From contig WHUX01000508.1 in the NCBI GenBank assembly GCA_015179025.1, positions 1 through 21,811 on the forward strand: a DNA stretch of 21,811 bases, read 5' to 3'. The translations under genes were made by a program, and so were the position numbers. Below, one piece after another: positions 1 to 7,560 of the stretch. The first letter of the stretch is position 1. Each line of letters starts with the position of its first letter. A model generated the notes under the pieces. The model saw only the letters and a program-made list of their open reading frames with translations, did no database searches and was not told the origin of the DNA. This stretch comes from Terfezia claveryi (lineage: Eukaryota > Ascomycota > Pezizomycetes > Pezizales > Pezizaceae).

Positions 1-324
1 GGCAAGTCTTTCAGTTTTTATGCTGGATTTAAAGTCTCGAGAGGCAGCCCGTGCAACTTGTGCAGCTAGTGAGGAAGGTTGAGGTGGTCTTGCCGTGGAG
101 ATATGCACTGTATCTTCACAATCGTCATCAGCGTCAATAGGATTGGAGGTCGACGAAAAACTCCCAGGGAAAGATATCGAGTTGAGGGTCTGGCTGCTGC
201 AGACATTGTGATTGGTGTGAAGCTCCGAGCGTTTTGGAGTAAACATAAATCTTTTAATGATATACGTTAGAACTGTGACCTTCTGCCTTATTAACTTTCA
301 TAAATTTATTAGTGGTATATTCAA
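1..324. other. unrecognised sequence, no supported gene
   Basis: No domain, RNA gene or repeat could be recognised here. The longest plus-strand open stretch (79-270, 63 residues) has no motif and lies in ordinary intergenic-looking sequence. It is left uncalled. Confidence 0.5.
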
Positions 325-600
325 TCAATCAGAGGTTCTGTGCACTTACTCTAGGAAGTAGGCCACAAACCCCGTCGACTGAAAAGCATGAAAGTAAAAA
401 GGGACAAATTAGAGCAAACATAATAGAGAGGTAGAGGTTGGGCTTTACTAGTTAATTGAGAAGGAGGAGGTAAGAGTTGTTTGTATCGCTTTTCTAAACA
501 ATTGTGCGTGCCAAGATTTCTATGCTTTGTTTGCCATGCCCAGATTGCCATGCCTTGAAAAACAGGTGTTACTCTAGGGAGGGTTTTCCCTGCTAAAAAA
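325..600. repeat. flank repeat, copy A
   Basis: This stretch is diverged but clearly alignable with 6925-7060 and 7238-7560. Shared pieces include CACTTACTYTAGGAAG near its left end, an AACCCCGTCGACTG / AACCCGTCAACTA block, GGAGCAAgCATA-like text, and TCGCTTTTCTAA followed by TGTGCGTGCCAAG near its right end. Copies therefore lie on both sides of the SRA-RING array. No protein is recognised on either strand; the minus-strand frames are proline-rich but broken. It may be a decayed transposon or a piece duplicated together with the array. Confidence 0.6.
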
Positions 601-1799
601 TCTGGTTCAATTCCAGCTTATTTTCAGCCCATGGGTGTGGTTTATCCTGGCTATGAGAATGAAATACTGGACTATGTGAGATCGTGGACATCAAAGACAT
701 TTGATGGATGGAATTGCATACGATGTGTTATTGTTTGTTCTTTTGTATTATAATGTGCCTACCTCGGAATACCTATGGGTAAGCCGGGCAGTGTTGCACG
801 ATTAACCAATATATTTTAAATCAATTCACAGAAAGGAACATCAGCGGGGGGTCTAGAGTAGAGCTGTAGCAATATGTCTACTATAGCGTACGCAAGTTGA
901 CAGTAGACCGCAAAGTGCACTAAGTAGTAGTGAACGATGTAGGTGAAGACTTGCTTAATTCCTCAAAACAATACGTGTCCAGAGCATTGTCTATATGAAT
1001 AAAGTTCAGGGTAAGTTGATGGGCAGGGGTAAGTATGTTATTCAGCCAATCAGAAGCAAGAGAATACAAAGATTGCAGGTGGCGCCTCTGAACCCGGGGT
1101 GCAACGAGAGTGACTCAATCTGAACATACGTAGGATATTCGCGTATGGGCGAACGTAAGGTGATTGCGTGTGCGCGTGGTGGCGGTACAGATTGAGCTGA
1201 ATGCGATATCGGCGATGGCGGCGATAACACATAGCGGCTGTTGGGTAATATTCGATGCGTAGTACGTAGGTAGTAATCATTCAAGCAAAGCGGGAGTAAA
1301 ATTTCCGAATATTTATCTTGCTTTGCCAGTCAATTCCAATGCAATCATTGTGCAATCAGAAGCGGTTTGTATATCTGTTATGTGGATGCACACTAGCGCA
1401 GTACGAGCAAATGTCGCCTTTTTTCAGAACTATTGGATTTGTGCTTTGGGAGCTCATGCTAAGGAAACATGGGAAAGACTCTGCGTGTCAGAGGAAGGAT
1501 ATTTCTATTGATAGACTAAATCGTATCATACAACACCATACAGAATACAGACTTTCACGATTTTCTCAGATGTTAACATAAGGCAAACCCAACGTCAATT
1601 AGAAAGCTAATATATGGTATGGTACATAGGGGAAAGCCAGAAAAGAATCAATAAGCCGGTCTCAGCCTCAATTCAAAGCTAATACATAGGAACCCAGAAA
1701 AACTTTTCAGAGCAAGCAGCTATGTAATACACCCTCCATCCTAGTATTCCAAGGTGCCCTATCATATCTATGATCAGGGTATAGCAGAATTGCCTTTAA
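601..1799. other. gene-poor interval, nothing recognised
   Basis: About 1.2 kb without a supported gene. A short plus-strand open frame without an upstream ATG (about 559-753) has protein-like composition (PAYFQPMGVVYPGYENEIL) but matches no family I know. The open frames around 1042-1284 and 1318-1581 are short, overlap in several frames and have no motif. No RNA gene or inverted repeat was found. Confidence 0.45.
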
Positions 1800-2336
1800 G
1801 TCCAGATTGACGCCCAGGTTCGTACAGTCCATCGAGTGTTGTCCACCATGTTGGCATCGCACAATGAGAAAGGACGTTGTGCCAGACTGGCCTGCTCGCC
1901 ACGTCTAGATCTATCAATTCTCGTAAGCGGGATCGGGCTCGAGAGTTTTTGAGTTTTTATTTACCTGTTTGCGTTTTTGGGGGGCCATCTTCCTCTTTGC
2001 CCCCTGGGTAGACAATCCTCAGGCAGAGTTCCTAGACCCTCGCTTCTCCCTCTTCGGTCCATTGTGCTGGAGCTGGATCGTCCTATCCTGAACTGGTATT
2101 TGTATGTCACAAACCCGTCCTTGCCCTTTTCTGACCAATAGCGTACCAGGTTATAGATTCCGTCATTATCTAAAATTTTCCGTTTGCGCATATTTGCGAT
2201 AACGCATCTTGTCGCTTCTTATGACGCGAACCGGCTTGGACTTTTTGTCCAGTCACTGGACTCGGGTCATGCTTTGTCCAGTTTGCTGGAATCAGTTAAG
2301 TCCGGAATCATGGTGATTGCCAATGCGGCAATGGTC
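1800..2336 (-). pseudogene. SRA(YDG)-domain pseudogene, C-half, copy 1
   Basis: Read on the minus strand, this begins near 2336 with KTIAALAITM and runs through a decayed SRA core: NDGIYNLVRYWSEKGKDGF, then TYKYQF. A basic linker (RKQVNKNSK) and a helix-like segment VWHNVLSH follow near 1870-1895. The SRA domain binds hemimethylated or methylated CpG DNA in UHRF1/VIM-type proteins. The family call rests on the WxEKGKxGF block and the linker, both shared with the clearer copies to the right. A stop in the SKLDKA/PESSDW part and frame changes before IDLDV make it non-functional. The signature triad reads N-D-G here rather than Y-D-G. No RING finger follows VLSH; the frame continues into unrelated sequence and stops. 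Confidence 0.7.
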
Positions 2337-2648
2337 TTTTCATAACCTGTGAAGGACGTTATGCCAGACTGGCCTGCTCGCCACGTCTAGATCTATCAAC
2401 TCTCGTAAGCGGGGATCGGGCTCGAACGTTTTGGAGTTCTTATTTACCTGTTTACGTTTTTTGGAGAAGGGGTTTTTGCTCTTCCTCCTCCCCCTCATCA
2501 TCTTCCTGTTTGCCCTCGCTTCCCCTCTCCGGTCCATGGTGCTGGAGCTTGGATCGTCCCTCCTGAACTGGTACTTGTACGTCACAAACCCGTCCTTGCC
2601 CTTTTCGGGCAAATAGCGCACCAGTTTATAGATACCGCCGTATCTAAT
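2337..2648 (-). pseudogene. SRA(YDG)-domain pseudogene, partial C-half, copy 2
   Basis: On the minus strand this copy starts abruptly with [20 protein letters not shown] directly behind the end of copy 3. It continues through TYKYQFRRDD, then a Ser/Thr-Met stretch in a shifted frame, a Lys/Arg-rich linker (KKRKQVNKNSKTFEPDP) and LRELIDLDVASRPVWHNVL, ending near 2340. The last segment matches the helix that lies between SRA and RING in UHRF1-like proteins (Leu-Ile-x-x-Asp...Trp...Val-Leu). It lacks the SRA N-half and the RING, so it is a fragment. The tail runs straight into the KTIAALA start of copy 1, which shows the head-to-tail arrangement. Confidence 0.78.
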
Positions 2649-2985
2649 CCTCGACCCTGGCTTTCCCCTCGTCGGTCCATTGTGCTGGAGCCGGATCGTC
2701 CCTCCTGAACTGGTATTTGTACGTCACAAACCCGTCCTTGCCCTTTTCGGGCAAATAGCGCGCCAGTTTATAGATACCGCCGTATCTAAAACCTTCCGTT
2801 GGGGCATACTTGCTATGGCACATTTTGTCGCTTCTTATTATGCGAACCAGCTTGGACTTTGTCCAGTCACTGGACTCGGCTCCTGCCTTGTCCAGTTTGC
2901 TGGGATCGGTTAAATTCGGAAACATGTTGATTGCCAATGCATTGGCAATGGTCTTTTCAGGCTCATAACCTGTTGATCGCAGGTA
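2641..2985 (-). pseudogene. SRA(YDG)-domain pseudogene, C-half, copy 3 (best preserved)
   Basis: The longest uninterrupted SRA C-half, open on the minus strand from 2937 to 2644. It reads [80 protein letters not shown]. These match the SRA core in order: the GxxAxDW...PVRVxR strand, the KYAPxEGxRYDGIYKV loop and the YWPEKGKSGFxVxRYLLRRDDxxPxPWT region. The only clear departure at the signature is Gly for Asp in YDG. The N-half is separated (2986-3190). The product would bind methylated CpG if intact, but the piece lacks its start, linker and RING. It abuts copy 2 with a 142-bp offset repeat. Confidence 0.85.
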
Positions 2986-3190
2986 AAAATATGTGATTAA
3001 GATATAATAAGTTGATGTAGTTCTCGTTGTATTTGTTGCTTTTTATGACTCGGACTGGTTGTCCAGTCACTGGGGCTCGGGCTCCAAGCTTTGTAGTTTG
3101 CCGGGATCGGTTACTCCGGGAACATGGTAATGGCCTTGATCTTGTCCAACGTCTGGTCGAACGATTGGACTTCAGCGACACATGCGCCAG
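2986..3190 (-). pseudogene. SRA N-half fragment belonging to copy 3
   Basis: On the minus strand 3190-3120 encodes TGACVAEVQSFDQTLDKI, the SRA segment with the conserved S-x-D-Q-T-L motif, in one frame. A second frame continues with PVTGQPVRVIKSNKYNENYI. In an intact SRA the SFDQTL strand precedes the PVRV(I/V)R strand directly. Here a short version of the downstream segment is followed by about 60 bp of AT-rich spacer and then a second full version (copy 3). The ALAI(T/N)MFP...KPVRVI segment is therefore duplicated between the N-half and C-half pieces. Confidence 0.72.
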
Positions 3191-3640
3191 TCCTATTGTT
3201 TACACAGCCTGCTCCAGCAACTTGCAAACTCCACTTTCGCTAAATCAAGAACAAGGTACACTCCTATTCCCGATCAACAGACCCCTTCAAATAGGCCACG
3301 CCAATTGAAATACTCATTGCATAATAGTAACTCCCGAGTAGAACATCCTCCTTGAACTCCCAAAATCCAATATCTCACCAAATAAACTGGGCTATGCATC
3401 CAGGGGAGAGCAGTCCAGTCCAGAATTGTCCAGTCCAAACTCGCCCCAAAATATATGCTGAATTTTAAAATTGGTAACCAAATCCCATAAGTGAAGTATC
3501 ATTCAATTATTCCCCTGGATCCTCCTTACTGCGAATTAAATGTAGGATCGGTTTCTTCCGCATACCTACCACCTCCCCAATCTGTTAGTCTCGTGTCAAC
3601 CTAGACTAATAGCTTTATCCAGGGATGTGGTGTCTTGCCT
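3191..3640. other. interval between SRA fragments, nothing recognised
   Basis: To about 3215 the sequence still resembles 4910-4940 (the end of an SRA N-half), then the two diverge. The rest contains several CCAGTCCA / GTCCAGTCC words near 3410-3440, which echo the CCAGTxxxTGG words of the SRA copies, but no reading frame or RNA gene. Confidence 0.4.
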
Positions 3641-3644
3641 GGCT

Positions 3645-3735
3645 TAGAACAATTTGAATGCGAATAATGAATTATTTAAAAAGAGAAAAAAGGACAGTCC
3701 CCGTTGCGTAAGTTCTTAAAGATGCCGGTGTCCAG
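3645..3735. repeat. inter-unit repeat (GAATGCGAATAATGAATTA type)
   Basis: One of about six copies of a short repeat whose left end reads GAATGCGARTAATGAAT. Here it is followed by an A-rich stretch, GGACAGTCCCCGTTGCGTAAGTTCTTAAAGATGCC split by small changes, then the start of an SRA fragment. Related copies lie near 5105, 5268, 5408, 6602 and 6881, each beside an SRA piece. Confidence 0.6.
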
Positions 3736-4082
3736 AAAAGTGACTTCCTCGACCCTCGCTTCCCCCTCTTCGGTTCATGTTGCTGGAGCAGGATGGTCCG
3801 TCTTGAAATGGTATTTGTATGTTGCAAACCCGTCTTTCCCCTTTTCCTTTTCCTGGCGAATAGCGTACCAGTTTATAATTCCGTTGTATCTGAAACCTTC
3901 GTTGGAGCTCACTTAGTATGGTGCATTTTGTCGCTTCTTATGACGCGAACTGGCTTTGACTTTGTCCAGTCAGTGGACTCGGCTCCTGCTCTGTCCAGTT
4001 TGCTGGGATAGGTTAATCCTTAATTGCCAATGCGGAAATAGTTCTTTTCAGGCTCATTAACCTGCTGAGCGCAGGTAAATTT
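3736..4082 (-). pseudogene. SRA(YDG)-domain pseudogene, C-half, copy 4
   Basis: On the minus strand this starts near 4078 at NEPEK, has stops in the ALAI segment, then continues YPSKLDRAGAESTDWTKSKP with VRVIRSDKM. A stop follows at the SKYAP position, then RYNGI, EKGKDGFATYKYHF and a PAPA...TEEGEARVEE tail. Signature triad Y-N-G. A short insertion (about KEK) lies before EKGKDGF. The copy ends near 3740 in the inter-unit repeat, so linker and RING are missing. It follows directly on the RING remnant of copy 5, again head-to-tail. Confidence 0.72.
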
Positions 4083-4193
4083 GATGCTAAACGTAGAAAA
4101 TGCTGGCTTCAGGACTCTTGGCATGCATTGAAAAGTCAGGGTCTCCAGTGTAAACGGGCATGTGAACTGTCCCAGGACTTCCTGAATGAACTC
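4083..4193 (-). pseudogene. decayed RING-finger start following SRA copy 5
   Basis: In the minus-strand frame starting near 4199, the translation includes LIEFIQEVLGQFTCPFTLET and LTFQCMPRVLKPAFSTF. This fits the entry into the C-terminal RING of UHRF1/VIM proteins, where a helix F-L-x-x-V-x-x-x-F precedes C-x-x-C and later a Q-C-x-H-x-x-C-x-x-C block. One zinc Cys of the first pair remains (TCPF). The second Cys and the later H/C residues appear replaced. It is one frame away from the upstream linker helix, so a single-base shift separates them. RING fingers recruit E2 enzymes for ubiquitin transfer; this one cannot fold. The assignment rests on position and short motifs. Confidence 0.6.
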
Positions 4194-4735
4194 GATTAAG
4201 TCTCGCTATGAGAAAGGACGTTTAGCCATACTGGCCTGTTCGCCACTTCTAGATCTATCATTTTTCGTAAGTGGGGATCGGCAGGAAAGTTGTGGAGTTC
4301 TTATTTACCTGTTTACGTTTTTTGGGGGGCATCTTCCTCCTCATCATCTTCCTGTTTGCCCCCTGGCAGACCATCATCAGGCGGGTTCCTCGACTCTCGC
4401 TTCCCCCTTGTCGTCCATTGTGGTGGAGTCGAATCGTCCCTCCTGAACTGGTACTTGTACGTTACAAACCCGTCCTTTCCCTTTTCTGGCCGACAGCGCC
4501 CCAGTTTATAGATACCGCCGTATCTAAAACTTCAATTGGCGAATATTTGCTATGGCACATTTTGTCGCTTCTTATGACGCGAACTGGCTGGACCTTTTCC
4601 AGTCACTGGACTCGGCTCCTGCTTTATCCAGTTTGCTGGGATCGGTTAAATCCGGAAACATGTTAATTGCCAATGCGGCAACTGTCTTTTCAGGCTCATA
4701 ACCTGTTAAACGCGGGTAAAACTACGTGATTTCGT
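4194..4735 (-). pseudogene. SRA(YDG)-domain pseudogene, C-half plus linker, copy 5
   Basis: The most complete unit. Minus-strand segments from 4730 leftward: EPEKT...ALAINMFPDLTDPSKLDKAG-type sequence, AESSDW, a shifted stretch over the PVRVIRSDKM region, [27 protein letters not shown], a degenerate linker with acidic and basic runs (KQEDDEEEDAPQK in one frame), then IDLEVANRPVWLNVLSHSE, leading into the RING remnant at 4083-4193. Order and spacing agree with the second half of UHRF1-like proteins: SRA, basic linker, helix, RING. Several frameshifts and stops prevent translation. Its N-half is at 4736-5062. Confidence 0.8.
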
Positions 4736-5062
4736 AAAAATAATAAGTAGTTATCATTCTCGTTGTATTTGTCGCTTTGATGACCCCGACTGGCTTAGTC
4801 TTTGTCCAGTTTGCTGAGATCGGTGAGCTCGGGAACATGGTTATGGCCAATGCGGCATTGATCTTGTCCAACGTCTGGTCGAACGATTGGACTTCGGCGA
4901 CACGTGCGCCAGTCTTCTTCCTTACACGGCCTGCTCTAGCTGGAATAAACAAAGGTATCCCATTCATCCACATCATCCTTGTAATCCCCAGTGAGTACAA
5001 TGGATTGGGAAACCCTTTTGGGGCTCCCAGATATTCCAGCCATGGAGGGACGATATACCGAC
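4736..5062 (-). pseudogene. SRA N-half fragment belonging to copy 5
   Basis: Minus strand. RPSMAGISGSPK, SQSIVLTGDYKDDVDEWDTF lie in one frame (5055-4939), then a stop. A second frame gives GRVRKKTGARVAEVQSFDQT and LDKINAALAITMF (about 4935-4840), followed by NWTKTKPVGVIK. This is the start of an SRA domain: the (V/M)AGI-x-G, S-I-V-L-x-G-x-Y-x-D-D-x-D-x-G and S-x-D-Q-T-L motifs appear in the right order. One frameshift near 4938 separates the two blocks. The segment ends in AT-rich spacer before the C-half, with the ALAI...KPVRVI part present twice. Confidence 0.82.
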
Positions 5063-5454
5063 TTGTTTCAGCCGATGCTGTGTCTCGTCATAGGAATAAC
5101 TTGAATGTGAGTAATGAATGATTCAATAAGAAATTGGACAGCACCAGTTGCGCAACTTTTCAAGATAGTGGCATGATGTTTGCCTTTGGATGGCAATTTT
5201 GTACATTGGGAACAGTACATTGTTCTTGGATGTGTTCTCTCTCTCGTAGTAGGTTAAAATAGGTTGAATGCGAGTTATGAATTTAAATCGGAATTTGAAA
5301 GTGGCACGATTTTTGCCTTTGGACGGCAAGTTCGTTTGGGACACCTTATTGCCGGACTTGTTCTGGTGATGCGGTGTCTCGTCGTACGTGAGAATAGTTT
5401 TAGTGCGAGTAATGGATTGTTAAAAATAACAGCACAGCGCTTTCCCCTCTCGGT
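5063..5454. repeat. two copies of the inter-unit repeat
   Basis: Contains GAATGTGAGTAATGAATGATTC (about 5104) and GAATGCGAGTTATGAAT (about 5268), then TGCGAGTAATGGATTG (about 5407). Each is associated with a block TTTGCCTTTGGAYGGCAA and TTGTTCT...TCTCTCGTMGTA. The same block recurs at 6795-6870. Minus-strand reading gives [17 protein letters not shown] text without a known domain. The blocks are probably derived from the upstream part of the duplicated gene or from a small element travelling with it. Confidence 0.5.
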
Positions 5455-5728
5455 CGGCCGGTATTTGTATCTCACAAACCCATCCTTGCCCTTTTCTGGC
5501 CAATAGCGCACCAGTTTATAGATACCGTCGTATCTAAAACCTTACTCGCCATGGCGCATTTTGTCGATTCTTAATACGCGAACTGGCTTTGATTTTGTCC
5601 AGACCACTGGACTCGGCTCCTATTTTGTCCAGTTTGCTGGGATCGGTTAGCTCCGCACTATGGTAATGGCCAGATTGGCAATGGTCTTTTCAGGAGCATA
5701 ACCTGTTGAGCGCAGGTAAAAAAATGTG
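5455..5728 (-). pseudogene. SRA(YDG)-domain pseudogene, C-half, copy 6 (intact YDG)
   Basis: Minus strand. PEKTIANLAIT near 5700, repeated WTK segments with stops, KSKPVRVLRIDKMRH, then [20 protein letters not shown] and FVRYKY near 5460. This is the only copy that keeps the canonical Y-D-G triad and the WPEKGK spelling, so it may be closest to the ancestral gene in this segment. It lacks the SKYAP loop (a deletion near 5545) and everything after RYKY, where the frame enters an unrelated stretch ([11 protein letters not shown]). Confidence 0.78.
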
Positions 5729-5811
5729 ATCTGGTAGATGCAACGTAATGTAACGGCGTGGACTGTAGCGTGACTATGAATGTGACTCTAGGGAGCGCAC
5801 TGACGTTGACC

Positions 5812-5841
5812 AAACTATACCCCACTAGCGTGGTATAGTTT
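5812..5841. repeat. short perfect hairpin
   Basis: AAACTATACC and GGTATAGTTT are perfect reverse complements separated by CCACTAGCGT. The hairpin sits directly before a 70-bp tandem duplication. Its role is unknown; it could be a small element end. Confidence 0.6.
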
Positions 5842-5857
5842 CAAGTTGCTATATCGG

Positions 5858-5997
5858 GGTGGTTGATCAGGCTTGAGCCTTTTATAGTAGCGTAGACGTA
5901 GAAGACAAAGACGTGGACAATAGCGGGCGTGGTTGATCAGGCTTGAGCCTTTAATAGTAACGTAGACGTAGAAGACAAAGACGTGGACAATAGCGTA
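5858..5997. repeat. 70-bp unit present twice in tandem
   Basis: Two adjacent copies of a 70-bp unit, beginning GTGGTTGATCAGGCTTGAGC and ending GTGGACAATAGCG, differ at only a few positions, so the duplication is recent relative to the neighbouring SRA pieces. Inside each unit GTAGACGTAGAAGACAAAGACGT shows a shorter GACGTnGA periodicity. It lies between SRA copy 6 and the next N-half. Confidence 0.85.
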
Positions 5998-6305
5998 GAC
6001 GTAAGGCAACTTGTATTGAGAGCTAGTAACAAGTAAATGAAGTTCTCATTGTACTGCTTTTTTCGATAGTGTCTCGATTTAGCCTTATGTCCTTTCTGAT
6101 GGGCAGTAATATATTCCTTCAAATTTCTGGCTGCATCATCGTAGGTATGATAATTTGTCCTAATATTTTCAACAATATTGGTATAATAGGGTGTAGGATC
6201 TAGTAGGAATCGGTTTTGACTTGGTCGGAATTGGACAAAGCTAGCAAGCCCTGCATCTTTGGTGAGATCTCCTCTTTAAATAGTTCCTGCAAAAATATTC
6301 CTAGT
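5998..6305. other. spacer between SRA pieces
   Basis: The minus-strand text KKQYNENFIYLLLA near 6060-6020 resembles the KYNENYINLLYLN spacer text of the copy 3 N-half, so this is part of the repeated unit rather than an independent gene. The remainder to 6305 (AT-rich) has no recognised content. Confidence 0.45.
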
Positions 6306-6562
6306 TTTTTTATATATGGTAATATGGTTTGTAATGTTTGATTGTCGGGTCGTCAAAGGACTGTATAGAAGGCCATCTATTAACTCCCAAGAATGGGAAG
6401 ATGGCAACGACTACATTTAATGTTTGGTCAGTAATTGGCAAGGTGGAATAGTCAAAGTTATCTCCTTCATCCGCATCATCTTTGTACCCTTCAGAGAGCA
6501 CAATAGATTGGGAACCAGTCTTTGGGGTTCCAGATATACCAGCCATGGAAGGACAATCTGCT
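6306..6562 (-). pseudogene. SRA N-half fragment, copy 7
   Basis: Minus strand, open from 6546. PSMAGISGTPK, then SQSIVLSEGYKDDADEGDNF, then DYSTLP...TDQTLN. The SRA start motifs (A-G-I-x-G, S-I-V-L, Y-x-D-D-x-D-E-G) are the best preserved in the window. A deletion removed the GR-K-x-G-x-V-x-E-V segment before DQTL. After TDQTLN the frame reads into PFLGVNRWPSIQSFDD, where QSFDD is part of a second SFDQ-like block. It is the most upstream SRA piece of the array in transcription direction. No PHD, TTD or N-terminal RING was found upstream. Confidence 0.82.
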
Positions 6563-6924
6563 GGAGGGATGCCATTGGTCCTTCGTCATATGTTGGAACA
6601 TGAATGCGAGTAATAAATTACTTTAGAAAACTTGCACAGAGCTGGTTTCGGGAGTTCTTAAGGATGCCAATAACAAGAGGCCCACGACGTTTGGCTTTGT
6701 ACAGCATATGCGTATTATTTTAGAGAACGCCATTTGCACAAGCCCATAAGGTTGCCAGTGTGAAGAAGGGTGAGGCCCACGAAATTGTGTCACGACGTTT
6801 GCCTTTAGACGGCAATTTCGTACATTGCCATACCGCACTTGTTCTGGGTGCGTTCTCTCGTCGTAGGTTAGAATAACATCAATGCGAGTAATGGTAGTTG
6901 GACAATGCCAGTATCCATGAATCG
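6563..6924. repeat. two copies of the inter-unit repeat, right end of the array
   Basis: GAATGCGAGTAATAAATTAC (about 6602) and AATGCGAGTAATGGTAGTTG (about 6881) bracket a block with GTTTGCCTTTAGACGGCAA and TTGTTCTGGGTGCGTTCTCTC, the same block as at 5155-5245 and 5310-5400. No gene is recognised. Confidence 0.55.
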
Positions 6925-7237
6925 AGACGTTCTAGTTTTCAAGAGGTTCTTAGTTGTAAACACTACTCATCAGGGGGCAGTTCACTTACTTTAGGAAGCG
7001 GGCTTTCGACTGGAATGGTGATGAAACCACAAGGAGGAGGTATTGGAGCTACGGAGTTGGTTGAGAGAGGTCCAGCATGGGATTGAGCAGTGACCTGAGA
7101 GTGGCATAGTTGAGGAGGAATGAGTGTGGGGGTAGAGAAGTTTGTACAGTGACATAGTTGAGGAGCATTGAGGGTATAGTTGTACCTGGGTTCCCGGGTG
7201 GCTCCTCATGGTCCCTTCACTGGGTCAAAATTGATGC
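6925..7237. repeat. flank repeat, copy B (tandem with copy C)
   Basis: Begins CGTTCTAGTTTTCAAGAGGT and contains CACTTACTTTAGGAAGCGGG, a GTCGACTG/TTCGACTG block and GGTATTGGAGC. The same order appears about 310 bp further on in copy C and at 325-600. A smaller internal duplication (CATAGTTGAGGAG at about 7107 and 7154) is present. Minus-strand frames are proline-rich but unassigned. Confidence 0.6.
7188..7228 (+). mobile_element. remnant of non-LTR element 3' tail
   Basis: TTCCCGGGTGGCTCCTCATGG followed by TCCCTTCACTGGG is the conserved tail signature seen immediately before the poly(A) of the elements at 8436-8646 and 20400-20634. Here the poly(A) is lost. Confidence 0.6.
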
Positions 7238-7560
7238 GTTCTAGTTTTTATGAAGTTATTAAGTGTAAATTCGAGCAATGAGGGGGGGGGTCTATCTACC
7301 ATGGGAAGAAGTATACAGAACCCGTCAACTAAAACCAGCTTTGGAACCAAAAGGGGTGGTATTGGAGCAAGCATATTGGTTGGGAATGCAGTAGAACAAG
7401 GCTCGAGAGAGGCTGAGGGTGGGGTTGAGCGTTTAGTTGAGAAGGATTGAGGGAACGGTCGAGCAGGTCGCTTTTCTAACCTTTTGTGCGTGCCAAGTGT
7501 GCCATGTCTTGCAGGACAGGTATTCCAATAAGGAAATCCTAAGAAGGGTTGGCCCTATTC
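7238..7560. repeat. flank repeat, copy C
   Basis: Begins CGTTCTAGTTTTTATGAAGT, parallel to copy B. It shares AACCCGTCAACTA, GGTATTGGAGCAAGCATA and TCGCTTTTCTAA...TTGTGCGTGCCAAG with copy A at 325-600, which spans the whole unit. Contains a G8 run near 7281. Confidence 0.65.

Noticed and set aside
559..753. Plus-strand frame with PAYFQPMGVVYPGYENEIL
   Set aside because: Looks protein-like but has only an internal ATG, ends soon after, and matches no family I recognise.
2960..3060. A spliceosomal intron between the SRA N-half and C-half
   Set aside because: An acceptor-like ...CAACAG/GTTATGAG is present on the minus strand, but no convincing donor is found and the spacer is too short; the duplicated ALAI...KPVRVI segment also argues against a simple intron.
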